From Paludibacteraceae bacterium (GTDB taxonomy: Bacteria; Bacteroidota; Bacteroidia; Bacteroidales; Paludibacteraceae), in contig JAEDNI010000051.1 in assembly GCA_016302585.1 (NCBI GenBank), positions 1 to 10,541 of the forward strand: a stretch of DNA of 10,541 bases, in the 5' to 3' direction. The stretch's first letter is position 1. The number at the start of each line of letters is the position of its first letter. Made by a program: the position numbers and the translations under genes. The notes beneath the pieces are model-generated. The model was not told where the DNA came from and searched no databases. It saw only the letters and a list, made by a program, of their open reading frames with translations. Positions 1 through 5,239 of the stretch are shown piece by piece.

Positions 1-2
1 AC

Positions 3-593
3 GAAGGCTTCTTTTCCGAAATGGACGACAACCTTGACAGCATCATCAAATACTCTGTGTTCAATGCATTCCACCTTCCCCCTTATTATATCATAGACAG
101 CGAAACAGGGGAACGTCTGAAAGGTATTGCCGCCGAGATGAACAGAGAGAAGTCTGATGTAGAGAAATTTGCGCATGACAACTATATTTACAGTCTCGTG
201 AAGATGTTTCTCATTATTATCATTAGAGAGGGGCTAAGAACCGATAATAAACATATCTATAATAATAGCGCAGCTTATCAATACTTCATTAATTTCAGGA
301 AAGAACTCGACCATAATTATCGGCGGTACCACACTGTTCAGCAATATGCCACAGCACTGAGGATGTCATCAAAGACCTTGACACAGAGGGTTATTCAGTA
401 CAGCGGACAGAGTCCTTTACAACTAATCAACAACAAGCTGATTGTAGAAGCTCAACGGATGCTGAAATCCAAACCGATGCTGATTAAAGAAATAGCATAC
501 GAGCTGGGATTTGATGACGATTCTTATTTTGTGAAATTCTTCAAACGCCAAACCGGCTTATTACCTTCTGAATTCAAAGAAAAGGAGCAATAA
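3..593 (+). CDS. AraC-family transcriptional regulator, C-terminal part (5' end outside window)
   Basis: A cytoplasmic DNA-binding regulator. The reading frame is open from the left edge, so the methionine at base 21 is almost certainly internal and the N-terminal effector-binding domain lies upstream of the window. About 196 residues are visible. The last ~95 form the family's double helix-turn-helix domain. A first helix pair lies around 'QYATALRMSSKTLTQRV'. A conserved linker with 'GQSPLQLINNKLIVEAQRML' follows, then a second helix pair in 'IKEIAYELGFDDDSYFVKFFKRQTG' and the terminal 'PSEF' signature. Such Bacteroidales proteins are usually about 280-300 residues, which fits a missing third. 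The next gene on this strand, htrA, has its own promoter, so co-transcription is not needed. The target genes and ligand cannot be deduced. The family call is firm from the domain pattern; the function is not known. Confidence 0.92.
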   Translation, partial: EGFFSEMDDNLDSIIKYSVFNAFHLPPYYIIDSETGERLKGIAAEMNREKSDVEKFAHDNYIYSLVKMFLIIIIREGLRTDNKHIYNNSAAYQYFINFRKELDHNYRRYHTVQQYATALRMSSKTLTQRVIQYSGQSPLQLINNKLIVEAQRMLKSKPMLIKEIAYELGFDDDSYFVKFFKRQTGLLPSEFKEKEQ

Positions 594-655
594 GCTCCTC
601 GTAAAAAAGGATTGTTGACTACGCAACCAACCTTCTTGTGCCATAAACACGCCCG

Positions 656-774
656 ATTCTTAACAATCATATACCTTTTAACATCGTTTCATAGTAGTTC
701 CAAATAGCAGACCTTGCGCTGACCTTGCGCAGAGGTTAGAGGGATGGTGGTGTAATACCCGAATCTTAATAATC
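656..774 (-). repeat. 119-bp dispersed intergenic element, copy A
   Basis: Read on the - strand, this element starts with GATTATTAAGATT (774-762) and ends with GATTGTTAAGAAT (668-656). Between them is a 45-bp core (741-697) identical to that of copy B at 9271-9389, which lies in inverted orientation about 8.6 kb away. The core contains the direct repeat GCGCAAGGTC twice, 11 bp apart. Motif-to-core spacing is 20 bp on one side in both copies, and total length is 119 bp in both, with no indel. The spacer bases have diverged while the three blocks stayed conserved, which suggests functional constraint at fixed geometry. It sits between the araC 3' end and the sigma-54 promoter of htrA, its outer motif ending 10 bp before the -24 box. 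No ORF is apparent inside. Its function is unknown. Confidence 0.85.
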
Positions 775-783
775 GGTCTCTTC

Positions 784-798
784 TGGCACGGATTTTGC
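784..798 (+). promoter_or_regulatory. sigma-54 (RpoN) promoter of htrA
   Basis: The sequence TGGCACG at 784-790, four bases, then TTGC at 795-798 matches the -24/-12 consensus of sigma-54 promoters. The invariant GG (785-786) and GC (797-798) are exactly 10 bp apart. Transcription would start about 12 bp after the GC, near 809-811. This gives a leader of about 22-24 nt before the ATG at 833 and argues against a GTG start at 809. Sigma-54 promoters need an AAA+ enhancer-binding protein bound upstream; none is encoded in the window. This is a pattern match only, but it is a strong one and is correctly placed. Confidence 0.8.
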
Positions 799-832
799 AA
801 CTATCCATGTGCAACTAAAATTATTCGGAACT

Positions 833-2323
833 ATGAAAAAGATATTCAGTTTTTTGGGCGTCGTGCTGCTCATTGCAGCCGTCAGTGCCGGAACAACACT
901 CGCCGTGCTACACCTCTCTCCAAGAGGTTCTATGGATGTCCGCTGGACATCCAATCGGGCAGAGCCCTTCGTCTCCAATAATGGACAAACTTCCCTCTCC
1001 TTGGAAGAGGGTCGGGGTGAGGTGTCAGATTTCACCCAGGCTGCCGAACTCTCCATCAATGCGGTTGTACACGTCAAGACGACCTACCGCAACCAGGTTT
1101 CCTCCCAGCAGATGGACTTCTTTGAGTTCTTCTTCGGCCGTCCGGGACAGCAACGCGAGATGCCGGCGCAGCAGGCGTCCGGTTCGGGTGTGATCCTCTC
1201 CGAGGACGGATATATCGTCACCAACAATCATGTCATCGACCGTGCAGACCAGATTCTGGTTGTCCTCAACGACAAACGCGAATACACGGCTACGCTGGTA
1301 GGTACAGACCCGAACACCGACATCGCGCTCCTGAAAATCGAAGAGACAGGTCTGCCGGTGATCCTCATGGGCAACTCCGACGACCTGCGTGTCGGCGAAT
1401 GGGTGCTGGCGGTCGGCAATCCGTTCAACCTCACTTCGACCGTCACAGCGGGTATCGTGTCCGCCAAGGCGCGTAACATCAATATCCTCAATGCCGAGAT
1501 GAAGATTGAGTCGTTCATCCAGACCGACGCGGCAGTCAATCCCGGCAACTCCGGCGGTGCGCTGGTTAACACGCGCGGCGAACTGGTGGGTATCAACACC
1601 GCTATCGCCTCGCAGACAGGTTCCTATTCGGGCTACAGTTTTGCAGTGCCGACAAGTATAGTACAGAAAGTGGTGAGCGACATCCGCCAGTACGGCGTCG
1701 TGCAACGCGCTATCCTCGGCGTGCAGATGCGTGAGATCACGTCTGAACTGAAGAAAGAGAAAAAACTGACGACCCTCCAAGGGGCATACGTAGAGCGCGT
1801 AGTGCCGGACGGTGCGGCAGAGAAAGCAGGCATCAAGAGTGGCGATGTAATCACGCGTGTGGACGATGCGGCTGTCAAGACCGGCACCGACCTGCAGGAA
1901 CATATCGGTCGTCACCGTCCGGGTGATGTGGTGAACGTGACGCTGCTCCGTGATGGCAAGACCATGACCGTTCGGGCAACGCTCACCAACCGCGATGGAG
2001 GAACAGGTGTCATCTCCGCCGAGGATAAAGCGTCCGTCCTGGGTGCCACCTTCTTCGAACTGACCGATGCGCAGAAAGAGCGCCTGGGTATCAACTACGG
2101 CTTGCAGATCAAGTCGCTCAAGGCAGGCAAACTGAAGAGTGCCGGTGTTCCCTCGGACTTCATCATCCTGAAGGTCAATAACCGCTCCGTGCGCACCGAA
2201 GAAGACCTTGACGACATCGTCCGCCGTGCCAACTCCGCCTCCGAACGCGACCGCGTCCTCTTCATCACCGGCTGCACGCCCCAAGGCAGAGTTCGGTATT
2301 ATGCCGTCAACCTGGCAGAATAG
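833..2323 (+). CDS. htrA: Periplasmic serine protease/chaperone of the HtrA (DegP/DegQ) family
   Basis: Degrades or refolds misfolded envelope proteins in the periplasm (MEROPS S1C family). The ATG at 833 gives 496 residues beginning with a basic start and a hydrophobic stretch (about residues 4-28), a signal peptide or membrane anchor. The chymotrypsin-like domain spans about 70-285. Its triad is His133 in TNNHVI, Asp163 in NTDIALLKI and Ser240 in GNSGGAL. PDZ1 covers roughly 291-385 and PDZ2 roughly 400-490; the length is normal for a two-PDZ HtrA. The ATG follows the predicted sigma-54 transcription start by about 24 nt and begins the usual MKK leader, so it is preferred over the GTG at 809. 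An oddity is a repeat-derived segment at residues 53-64 between anchor and protease. All catalytic residues are present, so the enzyme should be active. It is flanked by genes with separate promoters. Confidence 0.96.
   Translation: MKKIFSFLGVVLLIAAVSAGTTLAVLHLSPRGSMDVRWTSNRAEPFVSNNGQTSLSLEEGRGEVSDFTQAAELSINAVVHVKTTYRNQVSSQQMDFFEFFFGRPGQQREMPAQQASGSGVILSEDGYIVTNNHVIDRADQILVVLNDKREYTATLVGTDPNTDIALLKIEETGLPVILMGNSDDLRVGEWVLAVGNPFNLTSTVTAGIVSAKARNINILNAEMKIESFIQTDAAVNPGNSGGALVNTRGELVGINTAIASQTGSYSGYSFAVPTSIVQKVVSDIRQYGVVQRAILGVQMREITSELKKEKKLTTLQGAYVERVVPDGAAEKAGIKSGDVITRVDDAAVKTGTDLQEHIGRHRPGDVVNVTLLRDGKTMTVRATLTNRDGGTGVISAEDKASVLGATFFELTDAQKERLGINYGLQIKSLKAGKLKSAGVPSDFIILKVNNRSVRTEEDLDDIVRRANSASERDRVLFITGCTPQGRVRYYAVNLAE
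991..1024 (+). repeat. Repeat-like segment embedded in htrA coding sequence
   Basis: This stretch pairs CCCTCT with AGAGGG across a short loop and continues as GTCGGGGTGAGG. It resembles a short intergenic palindromic repeat rather than coding sequence. It is read in frame as residues 53-64 (TSLSLEEGRGEV) in the linker between the membrane anchor and the protease domain, where HtrA proteins vary in length. A second small stem (ACCTCT/AGAGGT, about 912-928) lies just upstream in the same linker. The resemblance to a mobile palindrome is my recognition of the pattern and has not been checked against the genome. Confidence 0.45.
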
Positions 2324-2370
2324 AGATGTATCTGTCCTACACGTAGGTCGCGACAATAACCGTAATTCTA

Positions 2371-2394
2371 TGCAAATTTGCACTAAAATGCGGA
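2371..2394. repeat. Palindromic operator-like repeat, copy 1, upstream of the ATPase gene
   Basis: TGCAAATTTGCACTAAAAT followed by GCGGA. It contains the perfect palindrome TGCAAATTTGCA and recurs with one mismatch over 24 bp at 2422, exactly 51 bp downstream (about five helical turns). The central CAAATTTG also resembles a Bacteroidota -7 box on either strand, but no -33 box is placed correctly for it. Position and symmetry suggest a binding site for a dimeric regulator; the regulator is unknown. Confidence 0.6.
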
Positions 2395-2421
2395 TAGAAA
2401 ACTAAGGAAACCGCAAAAAAG

Positions 2422-2445
2422 TGCAAATTTGCACTAAAATACGGA
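2422..2445. repeat. Palindromic operator-like repeat, copy 2, upstream of the ATPase gene
   Basis: Second copy of the 24-bp repeat, here within the 14-bp perfect palindrome GTGCAAATTTGCAC (2421-2434). It ends 6 bp before the -33 element of the ATPase promoter, so a protein bound here could block or assist RNA polymerase. The two copies may be bound cooperatively given their 51-bp spacing. This role is inferred from position only. Confidence 0.6.
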
Positions 2446-2451
2446 CAATTA

Positions 2452-2483
2452 TTTGGTTATGTCAAAAAAAAGCTGTATATTTG
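2452..2483 (+). promoter_or_regulatory. Bacteroidota house-keeping promoter of the ATPase gene
   Basis: TTTG at 2452-2455 (-33), a 20-bp spacer and TATATTTG at 2476-2483 (-7) match the Bacteroidota primary-sigma consensus TTTG-N19/20-TAnnTTTG. Transcription should start near 2490, leaving a leader of about 27 nt before the ATG at 2517. The spacer contains TATGTCAAAAAAAAG, identical to the leuS promoter spacer. Confidence 0.75.
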
Positions 2484-2516
2484 CAGCCGAAATGACAAAT
2501 AGCAAATAATAGGCTT

Positions 2517-3773
2517 ATGGATTACATCAGACGAGACATTTATCTCAACAGGCTCATTGCAAGACGTAACAACGGCGAGGTGAAAGTTATCACAGGCCCC
2601 CGACGCAGTGGCAAGTCGTGGCTGTTGTCACACGTGTACTACGATTATTTATTGGGGCAGGGTGTGCCCAAAGACCATATCATTGCTTTGTCCTTCGATC
2701 AGGACGATGAGAACATGCGTGACGACTTGCTGGATGTCAAAGCACTCAAAGAATATCTGTATGAGCGCATAAAAGATGAGGCTACGTATTATCTGATGTT
2801 GGATGAGGTACAGGAGGTGCAAGGTTTTGAACGGCTGGTTAACGGCTTGAATGCGAAACCGAATGTGGATGTTTATGTGACGGGCAGTAACAGCCATCTG
2901 CTGAGTTCGGATATCAATACCTTGTTCCGCGGACGTGGTGACGAAGTGCATGTCTATCCGCTGTCCTTCGGGGAGTTTTGCGCAAACAGGACAGAGTCCG
3001 TAAATGAGTTATGGAAGGAGTATTATACCTTCGGAGGACTTCCTGGATTGCGCAATCATGCTTCGGCAGAGCAGAAAATAACATATCTGCAACGCTTGTG
3101 GAAAAAGACTTATCTGGCTGATGTGATAGAACGGCATAAGCTACGCAACGAAGAGTTGCTTGAGAATCTGGCGGATGTGTTGTGCTCTTCTGTCGGCTCG
3201 CTTAATAATCCTACGAAACTGGCGAACACCATCCAGTCTGTCAAACAGATGAAAGCAGACCGCGAAACAGTGGACAAATATTTATCCTATTTGGAAGATG
3301 CGTTCTTGTTCGAATCAGTGAAACGCTTTGACATTAAAGGGAAACGATATTTTGAATCAATCAAGAAATATTATTCCATCGATATCGGTTTACGAAACGC
3401 ACGTCTCAATTTCCGCCAACAGGAACTCAACCATATTATGGAGAATATCGTCTATAACCACTTGCGGATTTTCGGGTATCTGGTAGATGTCGGAGTGGTG
3501 GAAGTGCGTGAGATGAAAGACGGCAAGCAGCAGCAAACGCAATATGAAGTGGATTTTATTGCTACCAACGGACAAGATAAGTACTATATCCAGTCAGCCT
3601 ATCGGATTAGCGATGACGCCAAACGCGAGCAAGAGTTGCAGTCGCTAAAGCGCATAGATGACAGTTTCCGGAAGATTGTGATTGTGGATGAGGACATAGC
3701 CTCGTGGACCAATGGAGACGGAATAACATTTATGGGCTTGTTCGAATTCTTGCAAAACGGTTTACTACGGTAA
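2517..3773 (+). CDS. ATP-binding protein with AAA_14 and DUF4143 domains
   Basis: A 418-residue protein of a family that is multicopy in Bacteroidales and has no settled function. The N-terminal AAA_14 ATPase domain has Walker A GPRRSGKS at residues 27-34 and Walker B YYLMLDEVQ with Asp96-Glu97. A sensor-like strand VYVTGSNSHLL (about 118-128) and FRGRGDEVHVYPLSFGEF follow, where the arginines may act in trans. After a helical middle region, the DUF4143 part has a PD-(D/E)xK-nuclease-like core: YEVDFIA, then YYIQSAYRI. The usual second acidic/lysine pair (ExK) is replaced by Gln-Ser-Ala, so cleavage activity is doubtful. Length is typical for the family. It has its own promoter and two upstream palindromes, suggesting autoregulation or regulation by another factor. 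It is monocistronic: the next gene is convergent. Confidence 0.93.
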   Translation: MDYIRRDIYLNRLIARRNNGEVKVITGPRRSGKSWLLSHVYYDYLLGQGVPKDHIIALSFDQDDENMRDDLLDVKALKEYLYERIKDEATYYLMLDEVQEVQGFERLVNGLNAKPNVDVYVTGSNSHLLSSDINTLFRGRGDEVHVYPLSFGEFCANRTESVNELWKEYYTFGGLPGLRNHASAEQKITYLQRLWKKTYLADVIERHKLRNEELLENLADVLCSSVGSLNNPTKLANTIQSVKQMKADRETVDKYLSYLEDAFLFESVKRFDIKGKRYFESIKKYYSIDIGLRNARLNFRQQELNHIMENIVYNHLRIFGYLVDVGVVEVREMKDGKQQQTQYEVDFIATNGQDKYYIQSAYRISDDAKREQELQSLKRIDDSFRKIVIVDEDIASWTNGDGITFMGLFEFLQNGLLR

Positions 3774-3783
3774 TCAGTGTATG

Positions 3784-3827
3784 TTGCGCATCTCTTGCGC
3801 TTCTCTTATGGAACCTTTGCAGAGTAA
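3784..3827 (+). repeat. Short 11-bp-periodic repeat just after the ATPase stop
   Basis: Four consecutive 11-bp units begin TTGCGCATCTC, TTGCGCTTCTC, then diverge. The two GCGC blocks (3786 and 3797) are 11 bp apart, the same spacing as in the 45-bp core of the 119-bp element, and a TGGAAC lies further on, as in that core. It may be a decayed relative of the core. Only the first two units are clearly alike, so confidence is moderate. Confidence 0.45.
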
Positions 3828-3834
3828 AATGTAC

Positions 3835-3847
3835 GATTGTTAAGATT
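3835..3847 (+). repeat. 13-bp motif GATTRTTAAGAWT, isolated copy C
   Basis: GATTGTTAAGATT, preceded by AATGTAC exactly as the left motif of the element at 9271 is. With the copy at 4040 in the same orientation it bounds a 192-bp hairpin-rich stretch, mirroring the two-motif layout of the 119-bp elements. The motif is a near-palindrome around TTAA (ATTnTTAAnAAT). Confidence 0.6.
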
Positions 3848-3853
3848 CCGAAT

Positions 3854-3883
3854 GATAAATGGGGCGATTTCGCCCCATTTATC
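3854..3883. other. Perfect 14-bp hairpin/palindrome
   Basis: GATAAATGGGGCGA at 3854-3867 is perfectly complementary to TCGCCCCATTTATC at 3870-3883 with only 2 bp between, making a very stable stem or cruciform. No T-run follows on the + strand (GTCCCGTATG comes next) and none is evident on the other, so a simple intrinsic terminator is unlikely. It might still stop transcription bidirectionally between the convergent ATPase and lipoprotein genes. GATAAATGG recurs at 4021, just before motif copy D. Confidence 0.8.
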
Positions 3884-3926
3884 GTCCCGTATGTTTCTCG
3901 TGTGTGTCGGCTTTAAGGAGTTCTAT

Positions 3927-4003
3927 GTCCGCCCTGCGGACTCGCGCGGCGCACTTATTCCTCAAAAGACAAATCCAATTGTCTTTTGAGGTGCGCCTCA
4001 GTC
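3927..4003. other. Compound imperfect palindrome (stacked stems)
   Basis: A small stem GTCCGC/GCGGAC (3927-3941) is followed by a longer nested structure. GACT (3939-3942) pairs with AGTC (4000-4003), GGCGCA (3948-3953) with TGCGCC (3992-3997), and a perfect 13-bp stem CCTCAAAAGACAA (3960-3972) with TTGTCTTTTGAGG (3979-3991). Unpaired bulges sit on one side. The layout recalls folded single-stranded recombination sites or a structured RNA. No integrase or reverse transcriptase is present to support either idea. It lies between convergent genes, so a termination role is also possible. Confidence 0.7.
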
Positions 4004-4039
4004 GCCTCTCGTTCGCGGCAGATAAATGGAAATAGTGAC

Positions 4040-4052
4040 GATTATTAAGACT
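4040..4052 (+). repeat. 13-bp motif GATTRTTAAGAWT, isolated copy D
   Basis: GATTATTAAGACT, differing at one position from the consensus and oriented like copy C. It marks the right boundary of the hairpin-rich stretch. No copy of the 45-bp core lies between C and D. From here to the lipoprotein stop at 4129 the sequence is AT-rich with no recognisable feature. Confidence 0.5.
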
Positions 4053-4128
4053 ATCGTTTATGCTTACTCACATGAATATATCTTCTACTTGTGCATATTT
4101 TTAATGATAGATTTGCACTTTTAAATAA

Positions 4129-4791
4129 TTATTTCTTTCTAATCACAAAATGAGTACGAAAAATGATCGGAACTGATGGTAGTTCAAGTTTATTCTTGGA
4201 GTTGGCATGTAATTCCACATCCCATGTGTAGACTTCATTTTGCTTTTGAATAGGAGAATATTCCCAATGGCAATTATTAATATCAACTTGATTACCAGTT
4301 GGATCAGTAACAATCACTTCAAAAGAAGAACCATTTGCCAGTATTAATTTATCTGACGTAGCTTTTGTTACACAAATGGGCTTTGGAGAAAATTGAACAC
4401 CATTATATAATGTATATACTCGACCATTTATAATAATGATATATGGCTTAGGGTCTGTAACTACCACGTTATCAATGCTATCTTTTGTCATATTGGTGTA
4501 TTTGGGGCTCTTTAAACGCAGAACGTGTTCTTCTGAATCAACTCCCGGGATATATGGATCTCCGATACCATATGTTTGAACATACAATCCTCTGTCCTGA
4601 AATATATACAATGGCAATTCTTGAGAAGAGAAATCGTATGTTTCTGTGGTTCCATCTCCATAAACTACTTCCATCGTTTGCTTTGTTATATACTCACCTT
4701 CCCATTGATGATAAAAGGCTTCTCCTTTATCACAAGCAACTAAAAATAAAGAAATAGGTAAGATGAATAATTTAGAAATAGATTTCTTCAT
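4129..4791 (-). CDS. Putative small lipoprotein of unknown function
   Basis: A 220-residue protein with a lipoprotein signal peptide: MKKSISKLFILPISLFLVAC, so Cys20 would be lipidated and the protein anchored in the inner or outer membrane. The mature part begins DKGEAFYHQWEGEY. It is rich in beta-forming segments and aromatic residues, with no transmembrane segment or enzyme motif I recognise. The pattern 'WEGEYITKQTMEVVYGDG' resembles small beta-sheet lipoproteins of Bacteroidales, but I do not assign a family. The ATG at 4791 is chosen because it starts the signal peptide directly. The frame stays open to 4938, but that extension has no matching role. The gene is clearly AT-richer than htrA and leuS, which hints at acquisition. 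It stands alone, convergent with the ATPase gene, and no clear promoter box was found upstream. Confidence 0.82.
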   Translation of the reverse strand: MKKSISKLFILPISLFLVACDKGEAFYHQWEGEYITKQTMEVVYGDGTTETYDFSSQELPLYIFQDRGLYVQTYGIGDPYIPGVDSEEHVLRLKSPKYTNMTKDSIDNVVVTDPKPYIIIINGRVYTLYNGVQFSPKPICVTKATSDKLILANGSSFEVIVTDPTGNQVDINNCHWEYSPIQKQNEVYTWDVELHANSKNKLELPSVPIIFRTHFVIRKK

Positions 4792-5122
4792 AATAATAAA
4801 TTGTTTTTCTTGCTTCGCAACAGCCACGGGCAAAGCGGTTAAATAATATACAAACAAAAGCGTGAGGCTGCTATGCCACACACTCTGCTTGAGGGTACTA
4901 GGAAAACCGTGAAACAAGTATGCACATAGTAACTTCACGCTGATGCGCGAAGCCTATTTGCAAAACTCCCGTTTCGAAAGATTCCTAGTTTTTCAAGCAA
5001 AGAGTAAAGCAAACGCTTTTAATCAATATGTTATCGCGCTTCGCTACGCGCGTTTCTCCGATTTAACGTCTCGGAGAGGGACGAGATATTATATATTGTT
5101 TTTTTATCTGTTGTTTAGTAAT
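4792..5122. other. Intergenic region with scattered inverted repeats, no gene
   Basis: Upstream of the lipoprotein gene no credible CDS is seen. Inverted pairs are GCTTCGC (4812-4818) with GCGAAGC (4947-4953), nested around CGTGAA (4908-4913) with TTCACG (4934-4939). A local stem TCTCCGA/TCGGAGA lies at 5055-5077. These could form a leader structure or be decayed repeats. The promoter of the lipoprotein gene should lie here, but no TAnnTTTG box with a good -33 partner stands out. Confidence 0.5.
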
Positions 5123-5227
5123 CCTGTGCTTGTCCTGTGCTTGTCCTGTGCTTGTCCCGAACTTGTCCTGTACTTATCCTTACTTATACTGTACTTGTTC
5201 GGTACTTGTTCGGTACTTGTTCGGTTT
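5123..5227 (+). repeat. Degenerate 11-bp tandem repeat array
   Basis: Nine consecutive units plus a partial one. CCTGTGCTTGT occurs three times (5123, 5134, 5145), followed by CCCGAACTTGT, CCTGTACTTAT, a 10-bp unit, ACTGTACTTGT, and TCGGTACTTGT twice (5199, 5210). All but one unit are 11 bp, close to one DNA helical turn, so any sequence-directed bend or bound protein would repeat on the same face. A 10-bp palindrome TCCGCGCGGA follows at 5227-5236. The array lies immediately after the 3' end of the ORF6N gene, and an overlapping + strand ORF here is repeat-derived. Confidence 0.9.
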
Positions 5228-5239
5228 CCGCGCGGAGGG

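Noticed and set aside
583..599. AGGAGC/GCTCCT stem across the araC stop as a terminator
   Set aside because: A 6-bp stem followed by A-rich rather than T-rich sequence on the transcribed strand; it is too weak to call.
809..832. GTG start extending htrA by 8 residues
   Set aside because: It coincides with the predicted sigma-54 transcription start and adds nothing to the leader; ATG at 833 begins a normal signal sequence.
1025..2383. Long - strand open frame (452 codons) opposite htrA
   Set aside because: It lies wholly antisense to htrA, whose catalytic and PDZ motifs are unmistakable. The translation has no recognisable domain and arises from the codon bias of the real gene.
3927..4003. 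Integron attC site or retron msr/msd
   Set aside because: The folded palindrome is suggestive, but there is no integrase or reverse transcriptase in the window and no conserved attC core was recognised.
4792..4938. N-terminal extension of the lipoprotein to 4938
   Set aside because: It would bury the lipoprotein signal peptide behind 49 residues; the ATG at 4791 places the lipobox correctly at residue 20.
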